A stretch of DNA of 64,000 nucleotides from AP-15 sp963846635 (lineage in GTDB: Bacteria; Pseudomonadota; Alphaproteobacteria; ATCC43930; CGMCC-115725): assembly GCA_963846635.1 (NCBI GenBank), contig CAWJXM010000049.1, positions 31,241 through 95,240 of the forward strand, in the 5' to 3' direction. The notes beneath the pieces are model-generated. The model had not been told where the DNA came from. It was given only the letters and a program-made list of their open reading frames with translations, and made no database searches. Shown in pieces: positions 1 through 7,940 of this stretch; the stretch's first letter is position 1; each line of letters opens with the position of its first letter. A program made the position numbers and the translations under genes.

Positions 1-359
1 GTCGATTTCGGTGACCGCGCCGATAACGCCTGTGTTGGTCGATTGACGCTGAAGGCCATTCTCCCCGCCCATTCGGGCGCCGCCTGCCCAAAATCTGGGC
101 TTGGAGGGGCGGGTTTCTGGCACAGATGCGCACTTTTGTCTGCCTGACCCTGCAGATATGTCAATTGACCCCGCAGACTCGACCACTATGCTGGTGTGAA
201 CGACGCCCCAGACGGCGGCCAATTGCCTCGGCGGCGAGGAAGCGACGCTCCGCGCAACCTCAGCACAGCGAGGGTTGGCAGTTGGACCCGGAGGCGCAGC
301 CCCCATCGCGAGAGTGAAGAGAGCAGACCGAGTACCGACCACGATCAGGAGGAAATCCT
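1..359. other. Leading non-coding stretch with a direct repeat
   Basis: I see no convincing gene. A short open frame running in from the left edge stops near position 52 and could be the tail of an upstream gene. Two near-identical 12-mers, TGACCCTGCAGA (145-156) and TGACCCCGCAGA (166-177), lie 21 bp apart. Spaced repeats of this kind occur at IS21-family ends, but no transposase is present. The stretch ends in a strong AGGAGG ribosome-binding site for the next gene. Confidence 0.4.
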
Positions 360-1847
360 ATGCCCGTACCGCAACGCGTGCAATATCCGGACGCGATCGA
401 GCCATTGGTTCAGTTTATCGAGGATACGCCTCCGGATGAGGTCCTGAATTCTGCGCTGGAGAAATTGCGTGCCGGGGTAGAGCCGCAGACCATGCTGACC
501 GCATCCGCCCTCGCGGTCACGCGCTCAACCGATATGCCGGCCGGTCATCACGGTGGCCCGCTGCATCCTTTGGCGGGGCTGTATGCGGTCTCGAAGCTGG
601 TCGATCGGCTCGAGGGCGAGGATCGCTTTTTGCCGGTGCTGCAGCATGTGGCGCTCACCAACAAGCACATCCACCATCCGGCGATGGGGCCATTCGGCCT
701 GCTCCAATTCGAGCCGGAGGATGCCGGCGGGGTCGAAGCGAACAAAAAGGCGTTTCTTGCTGCGGTGGGCCGCGGCGAATACCACAAGGCGGACCACATT
801 TATCTATGGCTGTGGGATCACGCACCTCGAATCGAGGCCTTCGATCTGCTGCTGAGCGTGGCGATCCCGAAAAACTTCCACGACGACCACTACTTCATGT
901 TTCCGGGCACGGTGTGGCGTGCCTTTCAGACCGGCGTGCTCGACGAGGCCTACCTGCCAGTGGTGATGCGGCAGGTGGTGCGCTTTGTGACCCGCTCGCC
1001 GGTCGCTCCGAACAATCCGATGCCTTCGCCGCTGCCAGCGATCGAAGCGCTGATCGAGGAGCATCAATTGACGAAACGCATCCTGCGCCAGCGTACCGGC
1101 GAGGATGAAACACAGGCGATCGGCGAGTTGGGAGAGGCGATCTCCACGGTTGACGTCTTTGCCGACATTCCTGTGCTGATAGCAAAGGCCTTGGCGGCGG
1201 GGCTCTCCTTGGAAGGCGCGGGTGAAGCCTTGTCGATCGGGGCTGCCGGGCTCTTCATCCGCTCCCACTGCGGGAATCCGATGGATGTCCACCTGCATAC
1301 GAGCATCAACCTGCGGCGGTATTTGTTAGCGCTCGACGGGATCAGTCTGCGCAACAAGCTGATGTTGCTGCTGACTTGGCAGTCAGGCCCGGAGATCCGT
1401 TCGACCCAGATGCGGATGGGGCCAGCTACGCAGCCTGATATGACCGCGGTCCAGTCCTCGCCGCCGCGGACCCAGGAGGAGCTGCTCGACGCCATCAAGC
1501 AGGGCGTCTACAACCAGCCGCCAGTCGATTGGTCCACAGTATCCAATCTGGGGCAGATGCGGGCCGTGCCGGAAGTCGAGGAGGTCGCGAAGTTGGCACA
1601 GCAATATGTGCAGTGCCGCTACGACCCGCAGGCTCTGATCGCGTGTCTTGGCGAAATCGTGTGCCACGACAATTTCACCGAGATGCACTCGTTCAAGCAC
1701 CACCAGTCGATCGTCGAAGAATTCTACAGCACCCGCGAACCTTGGCGCTGGATACATCTCGTCTGCGGCGCCCGAGCCGCGGCCGTTTCCTTCGGCAAGA
1801 ATATGGCGGTGTACGAGGAGTATCTCGATCTCCTGCACGCGGCCTAA
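360..1847 (+). CDS. Unrecognised His-rich 495-aa protein
   Basis: I do not recognise a family. The start is well supported: AGGAGG lies 7 nt before the ATG. The protein is soluble in appearance, with no signal peptide or membrane segment. It carries several histidine clusters: HHGGPLHP near residue 62, NKHIHHP near 100, EYHKADH near 140, HDDHYF near 178, HCGNPMDVHLH near 302 and HSFKHH near 446. The spacing suggests a metal- or haem-binding enzyme in which helical segments supply ligands; that is inference. Codon use matches the neighbours. The gene stands alone and is followed at once by two hairpins, so it is probably monocistronic. Confidence 0.8.
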   Translation: MPVPQRVQYPDAIEPLVQFIEDTPPDEVLNSALEKLRAGVEPQTMLTASALAVTRSTDMPAGHHGGPLHPLAGLYAVSKLVDRLEGEDRFLPVLQHVALTNKHIHHPAMGPFGLLQFEPEDAGGVEANKKAFLAAVGRGEYHKADHIYLWLWDHAPRIEAFDLLLSVAIPKNFHDDHYFMFPGTVWRAFQTGVLDEAYLPVVMRQVVRFVTRSPVAPNNPMPSPLPAIEALIEEHQLTKRILRQRTGEDETQAIGELGEAISTVDVFADIPVLIAKALAAGLSLEGAGEALSIGAAGLFIRSHCGNPMDVHLHTSINLRRYLLALDGISLRNKLMLLLTWQSGPEIRSTQMRMGPATQPDMTAVQSSPPRTQEELLDAIKQGVYNQPPVDWSTVSNLGQMRAVPEVEEVAKLAQQYVQCRYDPQALIACLGEIVCHDNFTEMHSFKHHQSIVEEFYSTREPWRWIHLVCGARAAAVSFGKNMAVYEEYLDLLHAA

Positions 1848-1858
1848 TTCCACTGAAT

Positions 1859-1932
1859 AGGCGGAGAGCAAGACCTCTCCGCCTCACTCCCGGGCCTCTC
1901 TGCACATCGGACGGAGAGGCCCATTTTATTTT
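1859..1932 (+). terminator. Tandem terminator hairpins
   Basis: The first hairpin pairs GGCGGAGAG (1860-1868) with CTCTCCGCC (1875-1883). The second pairs GGGCCTCTC (1892-1900) with GAGAGGCCC (1914-1922) and is followed by ATTTTATTTT, a classic rho-independent layout for the gene ending at 1847. Confidence 0.8.
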
Positions 1933-2230
1933 GGATATCTATAAGGGGACGAGCGCAGTTGCAGCACGGTGTACCTCGTGTTGTTGGACGAAGTGCGACG
2001 CCAGCCCGAAGCCATCGGGATGCTGCGAACCGATCGCGACCTGTCGGTGGTGTCGCCCCGGGCGATGATATCATTATAGGCCATCGCACCTTTATCGTGG
2101 TTTGCGCCCTCCTAACCTTTCGCGCGCCGGGGATAGCGAGTAGGCTGGGACGTCGGCTGAGGCAATCGTGAGGGTCGCTCGATCGGTTGCCGGCCAGCTG
2201 CGAGCAGCACACAACTCCGGGAGGAGTATT
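1933..2230. other. Intergenic stretch, no gene seen
   Basis: Nothing convincing was seen apart from the likely promoter region of the hydrolase gene; GGGAGGAG lies just before its ATG. Confidence 0.5.
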
Positions 2231-3082
2231 ATGCCAAACTATGAAATCACAACCGAAGATGTCGAGTATCTCCGCCACGGCGACAAAAAGCTGATCGCGC
2301 GGCTCTACAAGCCGAAAGGCGATGGTCCGTTCCCGGCCGTCATCGATCTGCACGGCGGTGCCTGGACCAGCGGTGATCTGACCGGAACCCAAGGCCTCGA
2401 CGAGACTTTGGCGAAAAACGGCTTTGTCGTTGCCTCGCTCGAGTTCCGCCATAACGCCGACGGCTATCCGACCTCGCTGATCGACATCAACTATGCGATT
2501 CGTTGGGTCAAGGCGCATGCCCGCGAACTCAAGATCGATCCGAACCGGATCGGCACCGCCGGTGCTTCGAGCGGGGGGCATCTCGCGATGCTGGTCGCGA
2601 TGCGGCCCAATGACCAGCGCTACGCTTCGGTGCCGCTGCCTGCTGGTTCGCCGGCGGTCGATGCCACGGTACGAGCGGTGGCGATGTCCTGGCCGGTGAT
2701 CAACCCGCTATCGCGCTATCGCAATGCTCAGAAAGCCGCCAAGAGCCCGAACCCGCCGGCCTACTCGATCGGCATGAAGGAGAAACACGACCTTTACTGG
2801 AAGACCGAGGCCGCGATGGCCGAGGGCAATCCGATGCTGATCCTCGAACGCGGCGAAAACGTATCGATGCCGCCGGCGCTGTGGGTCCAGGGCCGCCCCG
2901 ACATCGTGCATGACTATCACGACGATGATTCGAGCTTCCCTGGCAACGAGCCGGAGCGGTTCATCTCGAATTATCGCAAGGCCAGTGGCGATATCGAAAT
3001 CGTCTATATCGACAATGAGAAACGGCAGTCGAACGCGTCTTACGACCCGATCACCGCCTTTTTCAAAAAGCACCTTGGGTAA
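2231..3082 (+). CDS. Alpha/beta hydrolase (esterase/lipase, HSL-like)
   Basis: This 283-aa protein has the hormone-sensitive-lipase/carboxylesterase layout: the oxyanion motif HGGAW at residues 41-45 and the nucleophile elbow GASSGG at 111-116 with Ser113 as the likely nucleophile. An acidic residue in the RPDIVHDYHDD region (near 223) and a late histidine would complete the triad. No signal peptide is present, so it is probably a cytoplasmic carboxylester hydrolase of unknown substrate. The ATG at 2231, preceded by GGGAGGAG, is preferred over an in-frame GTG 63 nt upstream that has no ribosome-binding site. The 3' end overlaps the convergent DUF29 gene by 43 nt. Confidence 0.85.
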   Translation: MPNYEITTEDVEYLRHGDKKLIARLYKPKGDGPFPAVIDLHGGAWTSGDLTGTQGLDETLAKNGFVVASLEFRHNADGYPTSLIDINYAIRWVKAHARELKIDPNRIGTAGASSGGHLAMLVAMRPNDQRYASVPLPAGSPAVDATVRAVAMSWPVINPLSRYRNAQKAAKSPNPPAYSIGMKEKHDLYWKTEAAMAEGNPMLILERGENVSMPPALWVQGRPDIVHDYHDDDSSFPGNEPERFISNYRKASGDIEIVYIDNEKRQSNASYDPITAFFKKHLG

Positions 3083-3627
3083 AGCGAGCACGAATCGCGT
3101 ATATTACCGCTTACCCCTCTCCCCAACCCGGGGAGAGGGGCGCTATCCGGATCATCGCTGGGAAACCAGTCGTCCAGCACCTGATCCTCGCTGAACTTCG
3201 CGTTCTCGATCAGAGCCATCGTGTTCGGGCTCGTCTCGCCATAGTGACGCAAGCTTCGCGCGACGCGCTTGGTTATCCGCAGCGTCTCCCGCACGATTAT
3301 TTCGGCGATCTCGTTTCTGAGGCTCGGACTATCGTCTAGTAAATCCTCGATACTGGCGCGCTCGCGGGCAACCGTTTCAATCCAATTCGTCCACGGTTCA
3401 GCTGCCGGTGAGCATTGGAGCTTGAGCAGATGCTCGATAATTGTGGCGATACGACTGCGCAGTTCGCGTCGTTGCGATCGGCCCAAGCTGTCAATCTCTT
3501 CGGCCAGGTTCTCCCAATCGAGCGGCAGGTTGATGCCGAGGCAGGCCGCTTTTCGCAGTGTCGCAGCCTGCGCTTCGGTCCAGCGGACAAAATCTTCTTC
3601 GTTAAGCTTTGCGGGACTGTTGGGCAT
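3040..3627 (-). CDS. DUF29 family protein with a repeat-derived C-terminus
   Basis: The 195-aa product matches the DUF29 pattern: an N-terminal DFVRWTEAQAATLRK-like segment, then DWENLAEEIDSLGRSQRREL near residues 38-57, then a helical HLLKLQ/PWTNWIETVARER region. DUF29 proteins are small, helical and of unknown role, common in cyanobacteria and some alphaproteobacteria. The ATG at 3627 is chosen because the family begins just before the LNEEDF segment; an in-frame start 51 nt upstream is possible. The last 35 or so residues, after DDWFPSDD, are translated from a GC-rich palindrome (3114-3140) and from the end of the convergent hydrolase gene, so the natural stop seems to have been lost or displaced. 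Confidence 0.75.
   Translation of the reverse strand: MPNSPAKLNEEDFVRWTEAQAATLRKAACLGINLPLDWENLAEEIDSLGRSQRRELRSRIATIIEHLLKLQCSPAAEPWTNWIETVARERASIEDLLDDSPSLRNEIAEIIVRETLRITKRVARSLRHYGETSPNTMALIENAKFSEDQVLDDWFPSDDPDSAPLPGLGRGVSGNIRDSCSLYPRCFLKKAVIGS
3114..3140. repeat. Palindromic intergenic repeat (CCCCTCTCCCC / GGGGAGAGGGG)
   Basis: A perfect 11-bp inverted repeat (3114-3124 with 3130-3140) encloses a 5-nt loop. It resembles the proteobacterial GGGGAGAGGG palindromic repeat class. It lies inside the open DUF29 frame and just downstream of the hydrolase stop, where it could also act as a transcript end. Confidence 0.75.
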
Positions 3628-4097
3628 GATCACTGCTCGCTCGCCCTTAAATATGTCGATTGGCGCGTACCCGATCAATGTTGTCGACAGCGCGCCGCCG
3701 CCTCGGGCAGTGCTCCTGGTCCCACTGTCAGTTTAAAGGTTAAAGGCTCAGTAGGGCGTCAGTAGAGCTTTTGCGCGATAGGCGATGCGGTCAGCATCCA
3801 TCGCTCGTGGCCTTATTACGCGGCCAATCGATTGCGATTCTCCAGCTTTCTCCGGATTTGTGCGCTTGGCGATGCGATCAATCTACTCTATTGGAAAAAT
3901 TAAGCAAATTATCGTTAAAAGCAGGTGTACAAATTCTTCAGTTTGAATGTTACAAAAAGTCGCGGCCCATGACAATCTGTAACAATGTTCTTTCGTCGCG
4001 GCGGTTTTTCAGGCATAATTCGACAATTCGGATATATCCGAACCTGGGATTATACTGGCATGGCGGGCGTTGTTATCAAAGGAGAACAGAGGTTGGA
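3628..4097. other. Intergenic stretch, partly AT-rich
   Basis: No gene is supported here. GC content falls between about 3890 and 4060, which probably reflects promoter DNA for the small gene at 4098. Confidence 0.4.
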
Positions 4098-4295
4098 GTG
4101 ATCGAATTCCAAGTCTGTCGGCGTGGTCGCGAAGCGAGATGGGTCGTCACGCTCGGCAAAACAATATACGGCGCCTACTTGGACAAGGAACAAGCATTGC
4201 TCGATGCCGTCGAAGCGGCGCGCGATGCGCTCGCCGCTGGCGAAGAGGCCCAAGTCTGGATCAAAGATCGGTCAGCAGCCTCTCGGGTTTTTTGA
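4098..4295 (+). CDS. Small DUF2188-like protein
   Basis: A 65-aa product beginning at GTG, with a purine-rich stretch upstream. It begins IEFQVCRRGREARWVVTL and carries a TIYGAYLDKEQALLDAVEAARDA helix and an EAQVWIKDR strand. This beta-beta-helix-beta pattern, a predicted nucleotide-sized fold in which a 'tq-eAi-A' helix precedes a final VWIKD strand, resembles the DUF2188 family of unknown function. The reading frame is open far upstream, but that part has no protein-like composition. The gene converges on glgC with a 14-nt gap. Confidence 0.5.
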   Translation: MIEFQVCRRGREARWVVTLGKTIYGAYLDKEQALLDAVEAARDALAAGEEAQVWIKDRSAASRVF

Positions 4296-4309
4296 CTTGT
4301 GGGCGGAGT

Positions 4310-5575
4310 TCAGTCGAGCGCGGCCATCATCTCCGAGGTCACAAGGGTGATGCCGCCCTCGGTACGGTAAAACCGCTGTAAGTCGAGCTCGGGATCCTCG
4401 CCGATCACCAGCCCCTCTTTGATATGGCAGCCACGATCGACCACAACGCGGGTCAGTCGCGTGTGCCGCCCGATTTCGACTTCGGGCAGCAGCACCGCCT
4501 CTTGCGTGCGCGCAAAAGAATTGATCCGGCAATTCGAGAACATCAACGAGCGTCGAACGGTAGCGCCCGACACGATACACCCGCCCGAAACCATCGAATC
4601 CACGGCCATGCCACGCCGGTGATCATCGTCGAAGACAAACTTTGCCGGCGGTAGCTGCTGCTGGTAAGTCCAAATCGGCCAATTCGGATCGTAGATGTCG
4701 AGCGAGGGCGTCGGCGTAATTAGATCGATGTTGGCCGCCCAATAGGCGTCGATCGTTCCGACATCGCGCCAATAGGCCTCGGCCTCGGCTGTTGTCTTCA
4801 CGCAGCTTTCCTCGAACGAATGAGCGACAGCGAGGCCGCGGCTCACCAGATCCGGAATAATGTCTTTACCGAAATCATGGCTCGAGATGGGGTTGCGGTG
4901 ATCGCGTTCGAGCTCGGCATAAAGGAAATCGGCGGTGAACACGTAAACGCCCATGCTGGCCAGCGCGCGATCGGGTTTGCCCACCATCGGCGAGGGGTGG
5001 CGCGGCTTTTCCTGGAAATCGCGAATCCGCATCGATCTGTCGACCGACATTAGGCCGAAATCGGAGGCTTGCTCCAGCGGCACCTCGATACAGGCCACCG
5101 TGCAATCGGCCCCTTTGTCGACATGATCCGCCAACATGTACGAGTAATCCATCTTGTAGATATGGTCTCCGGCCAGGACGACAAAATATTTCGGGCCAGC
5201 AGCACGAAAGATATCGAAGTTCTGGAACACCGCGTCTGCGGTGCCGCGATACCAAGTCGCCTCGTCGAGGCGTTGTTGCGCCGGCAACAGGTCAAGAAAT
5301 TCTCCCATTTCCGGGCGCAAAAACGACCAGCCCATCTGCAAATGGCGGAGCAGGCTGTGCGCCTTATACTGGGTCAAGACCGCAATACGGCGAACGCCGG
5401 AATTCAAGCAGTTCGATAGGGTAAAATCGATGATGCGAAACTTGCCGCCAAAAAACACTGCAGGCTTGGCACGCCGATCGGTCAACTGCTTGAGCCTGCT
5501 GCCGCGACCGCCGGCAAGGATCAAGCCCAGCGCCTGCCGCGCCAGCCGTTGTTGAACGCGTGCGTCTGACAGCAT
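4310..5575 (-). CDS. glgC: Glucose-1-phosphate adenylyltransferase
   Basis: GlgC makes ADP-glucose from ATP and glucose-1-phosphate, the committed step of bacterial glycogen synthesis. The 421-aa length is typical. Visible motifs include the nucleotide-binding AGGRGSRL at residues 21-28, KPAVFFGG at 37-44, the WYRGTADAV motif at 108-116 and LAGDHIYKMDY at 134-144. The C-terminal third has the beta-helix (left-handed hexapeptide-like) composition that binds allosteric effectors. The gene stands apart from the glgX-xfp pair 38 kb away. No glgA or glgB is in the window. Confidence 0.97.
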   Translation of the reverse strand: MLSDARVQQRLARQALGLILAGGRGSRLKQLTDRRAKPAVFFGGKFRIIDFTLSNCLNSGVRRIAVLTQYKAHSLLRHLQMGWSFLRPEMGEFLDLLPAQQRLDEATWYRGTADAVFQNFDIFRAAGPKYFVVLAGDHIYKMDYSYMLADHVDKGADCTVACIEVPLEQASDFGLMSVDRSMRIRDFQEKPRHPSPMVGKPDRALASMGVYVFTADFLYAELERDHRNPISSHDFGKDIIPDLVSRGLAVAHSFEESCVKTTAEAEAYWRDVGTIDAYWAANIDLITPTPSLDIYDPNWPIWTYQQQLPPAKFVFDDDHRRGMAVDSMVSGGCIVSGATVRRSLMFSNCRINSFARTQEAVLLPEVEIGRHTRLTRVVVDRGCHIKEGLVIGEDPELDLQRFYRTEGGITLVTSEMMAALD

Positions 5576-5769
5576 GCTCCTCTCCCCTCAGCCGGACCAT
5601 CGGGCTCTTGTCACATCGTGCAAGCGGAAAATGAAGTCTGGTGGCGGCGGCACTGCCGACAAAAGACACCACGCCGAGGGAGCACTCCCATTAGCGTAGT
5701 AATCATGAACGCTGGATAACGGCGCTTCGGTTCCGAGCATTTCCGCCGAATGCCATGGATGCGGCCCAT

Positions 5770-6840
5770 CTACCCCGCCTCTGCTACCGCTTCTTCGAAC
5801 GCGGCGAGCGTCTTTTCGATCGCCTCGCGCGGCAAGTCACGGGTGATGAAAACCATCCGCGTGCGGCGGTCCTCGCTCGGCCATTGCGGCAGCAGCACCG
5901 GCGGATGAAACAGGTGCTGCACGCCGTGCACAACCACCGGCTCGTCGGGGCGATCGCTGAGCGCCACGATCGCCTTCAGCCGCAACAGGTCGTCTCCGCG
6001 CATTGTCGCGAGAGCGTCAAGCCAAGTTGACAGCGCTGCCCAAGAGATCGGCTGTTCACGCGTGATGCAAAAGGCGCGAATGCGATCGTCATGGCGGTTT
6101 GGATCGAGCAGCTGAGGGTCATGCCCGTGCTCATGATCATGATCGTGCTCGCCAGCAAAGGCTTCGTCGCGCAGCCAGCGCTGGACATCGACACTCTTCG
6201 ATTGCGGGTCGTAAAATCCGAGATTGAACAACAGTGCGGGATCAACCTCGCCCTGGGCCACTCTGATGAGCGGAGCGCTCGGATTGAGGGCGGCGAGACG
6301 CGCCTGTAATCTGGCCAGAACATTGGGGTCCGCGAGATCGGTCTTGCTCAGCAAGAGGCGGTCAGCCACCGCGGCCTGCTTGATTGCCTCAGGCTGCCGG
6401 TCGAGGGTGCCCGTGCCATTGACCGCATCAACCGTCGTTACCACGCCATCGAGCGAGTACCGAGCCGCCACGAGCGGATCGGAGATCAGCGCATGCAAGA
6501 TCGGCGCTGGATCTGCGAGGCCCGTTGTCTCGATCACGACGCGGGCGAAATGTGGAACTTTACCGCTGGCGCGACCGACGAACAGGTTCAACAGGGTGTC
6601 GGCAATATCGCCGCGCACCGTGCAGCACAAGCAGCCGCTGTTCAGCAACACGATATCGTCGGTGGCGCTCTCAACCAGCAGGTGATCGAGACCGATCTCA
6701 CCAAATTCGTTAACGATGACCGCCGTTTCGGCCATGCCGGGTTGCTTCAGGATGTGGTTCAGCACGGTCGTCTTGCCGCTGCCAAGGAAGCCGGTCAGCA
6801 AGGTCACAGGGATCAGCGGGGAGGATCCGGTCGAGTTCAT
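5770..6840 (-). CDS. CobW/COG0523-family GTPase (metal chaperone)
   Basis: This 356-aa G3E-class P-loop GTPase has Walker A GFLGSGKT at residues 17-24, a VNEFGEIGLDH segment, the metal-binding CLCC motif inside NSGCLCCTVRGD, and a TKTD-like SKTDLAD guanine-specificity motif. A histidine/aspartate-rich stretch (EHDHDHEHGHD) lies between the GTPase domain and the C-terminal CobW_C domain. Family members deliver zinc, cobalt or other metals; the His-rich loop favours zinc or nickel/cobalt but the target cannot be told. The ATG at 6840 is chosen because the family begins a few residues before the Walker A strand. The start lies about 80 nt from the RNase Z-like gene on the same strand, so they may be co-transcribed. 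Confidence 0.9.
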   Translation of the reverse strand: MNSTGSSPLIPVTLLTGFLGSGKTTVLNHILKQPGMAETAVIVNEFGEIGLDHLLVESATDDIVLLNSGCLCCTVRGDIADTLLNLFVGRASGKVPHFARVVIETTGLADPAPILHALISDPLVAARYSLDGVVTTVDAVNGTGTLDRQPEAIKQAAVADRLLLSKTDLADPNVLARLQARLAALNPSAPLIRVAQGEVDPALLFNLGFYDPQSKSVDVQRWLRDEAFAGEHDHDHEHGHDPQLLDPNRHDDRIRAFCITREQPISWAALSTWLDALATMRGDDLLRLKAIVALSDRPDEPVVVHGVQHLFHPPVLLPQWPSEDRRTRMVFITRDLPREAIEKTLAAFEEAVAEAG

Positions 6841-6923
6841 CGCTACACGCGCGCTCCGCTGGCTAAGCCTGAAATGATTGTCGTCCAAATCGCGGGCGCG
6901 GTCGAGTTCCCCGGGCGGCAATA

Positions 6924-7862
6924 TCAGTCAATCGTCATGCCGGCGCGATTGTGGCCGGCCCGGACTGACATCCGGTCGAAATCGGCAGCGACATGGGTGC
7001 CGGGAAAAATGGCGGCGGCTTCCGCCTGAATTTCCTCGGCTGGATAGCGTCCGGAGATATGGGTCAGCAACAACTCGCCAATTCCGCCGTCATACGCGAG
7101 CGATGCCGCTGCCAGAGCGGTCAAATGCCCATGCGAGCGGGCGAGAGCCGCGTCGCGATCGAGATAGGTGGCCTCGATCACCAAGACGTCCGCACCCTCC
7201 ACTTCTGGGGTCAGTAAGACGGTTTCCTCGACATCGCCGATGACGACGAGCTTGGCGCCAGCGCTGGGTCTACCCTTTACCATTTCTGGCGTGACGATCC
7301 GGCCGTCGGCGAGTGTGACTGGCCGACCGGCGGCCAGCGCTCCCCGTTGGCGCCCGTCGGGTACGCCGAGCGACGCAAGCCGCTCGGCAACAAGTGGAAC
7401 CCGCATTTCCTCCATGAAGCGGTAGCCGAGACTTTGCGTTCCGCGATGCCGGACGGAAAATGCCTCGAGTCGCCAACTCGGCCATGACTGCACCGGGCCG
7501 GGTTCGACTGCGCGCAGCCGATAGCCGGCGTCACGTTCGGGCCCGACTGTCAGCGCCAAGTAATAGCCGACATAGCGGACCGTTTCAGCGCTCCCGATTA
7601 TATTGATCGGCTGTTCGATGCTGTAGAGCGCGCGGGTCGCTACGAGCCCAGCCAGGCCAGCGATGTGGTCGAGATGAGCGTGGGTCAGCAAGACGTGCTG
7701 CAGGCCCCGAAAGCCGAGCCGGGCGCGCATCAATTGCCGTTGTGTCCCTTCGCCGCAATCGACCAAAAAGCGGTCGGGCCCATGGCCCACATAGAGTGCG
7801 GGCGAGCCGCGCTCGGCCGAGGGTACGGCCGCCGACGTGCCGAGAAAAACGAGATCAAACAT
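6924..7862 (-). CDS. Ribonuclease Z-like metallo-beta-lactamase-fold hydrolase
   Basis: The 312-aa protein opens with FLGTSAAVPSAERGSPALYV and LVDCGEGTQRQL, the signatures of RNase Z and its relatives, followed by the metal-binding HAHLDH at residues 61-66. Downstream ligands are likely the His of the SVRHRGTQSLGYRF segment, the Asp of VIGDVEET and the His in LLTHISGRY. RNase Z removes tRNA 3' trailers; arylsulfatase-type relatives share the fold, so the substrate is not certain. The gene lies 83 nt upstream of the CobW gene, and its start faces the amidase gene on the other strand. Confidence 0.85.
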   Translation of the reverse strand: MFDLVFLGTSAAVPSAERGSPALYVGHGPDRFLVDCGEGTQRQLMRARLGFRGLQHVLLTHAHLDHIAGLAGLVATRALYSIEQPINIIGSAETVRYVGYYLALTVGPERDAGYRLRAVEPGPVQSWPSWRLEAFSVRHRGTQSLGYRFMEEMRVPLVAERLASLGVPDGRQRGALAAGRPVTLADGRIVTPEMVKGRPSAGAKLVVIGDVEETVLLTPEVEGADVLVIEATYLDRDAALARSHGHLTALAAASLAYDGGIGELLLTHISGRYPAEEIQAEAAAIFPGTHVAADFDRMSVRAGHNRAGMTID

Positions 7863-7940
7863 GGCCGAACCGCTCGTCGTCCAATCGTGTCATGATCATT
7901 GCGTTCGATATACGCGAAGGCAGCGCCGGGGGTCTCGGTA

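Noticed and set aside
1..54. Possible coding tail of a gene running in from the left edge
   Set aside because: About 17 codons only and no recognisable motif, so not listed as a CDS.
804..1298. Long minus-strand frame inside the His-rich gene
   Set aside because: A mirror of the real gene; high GC keeps antisense frames open, and it has no ribosome-binding site.
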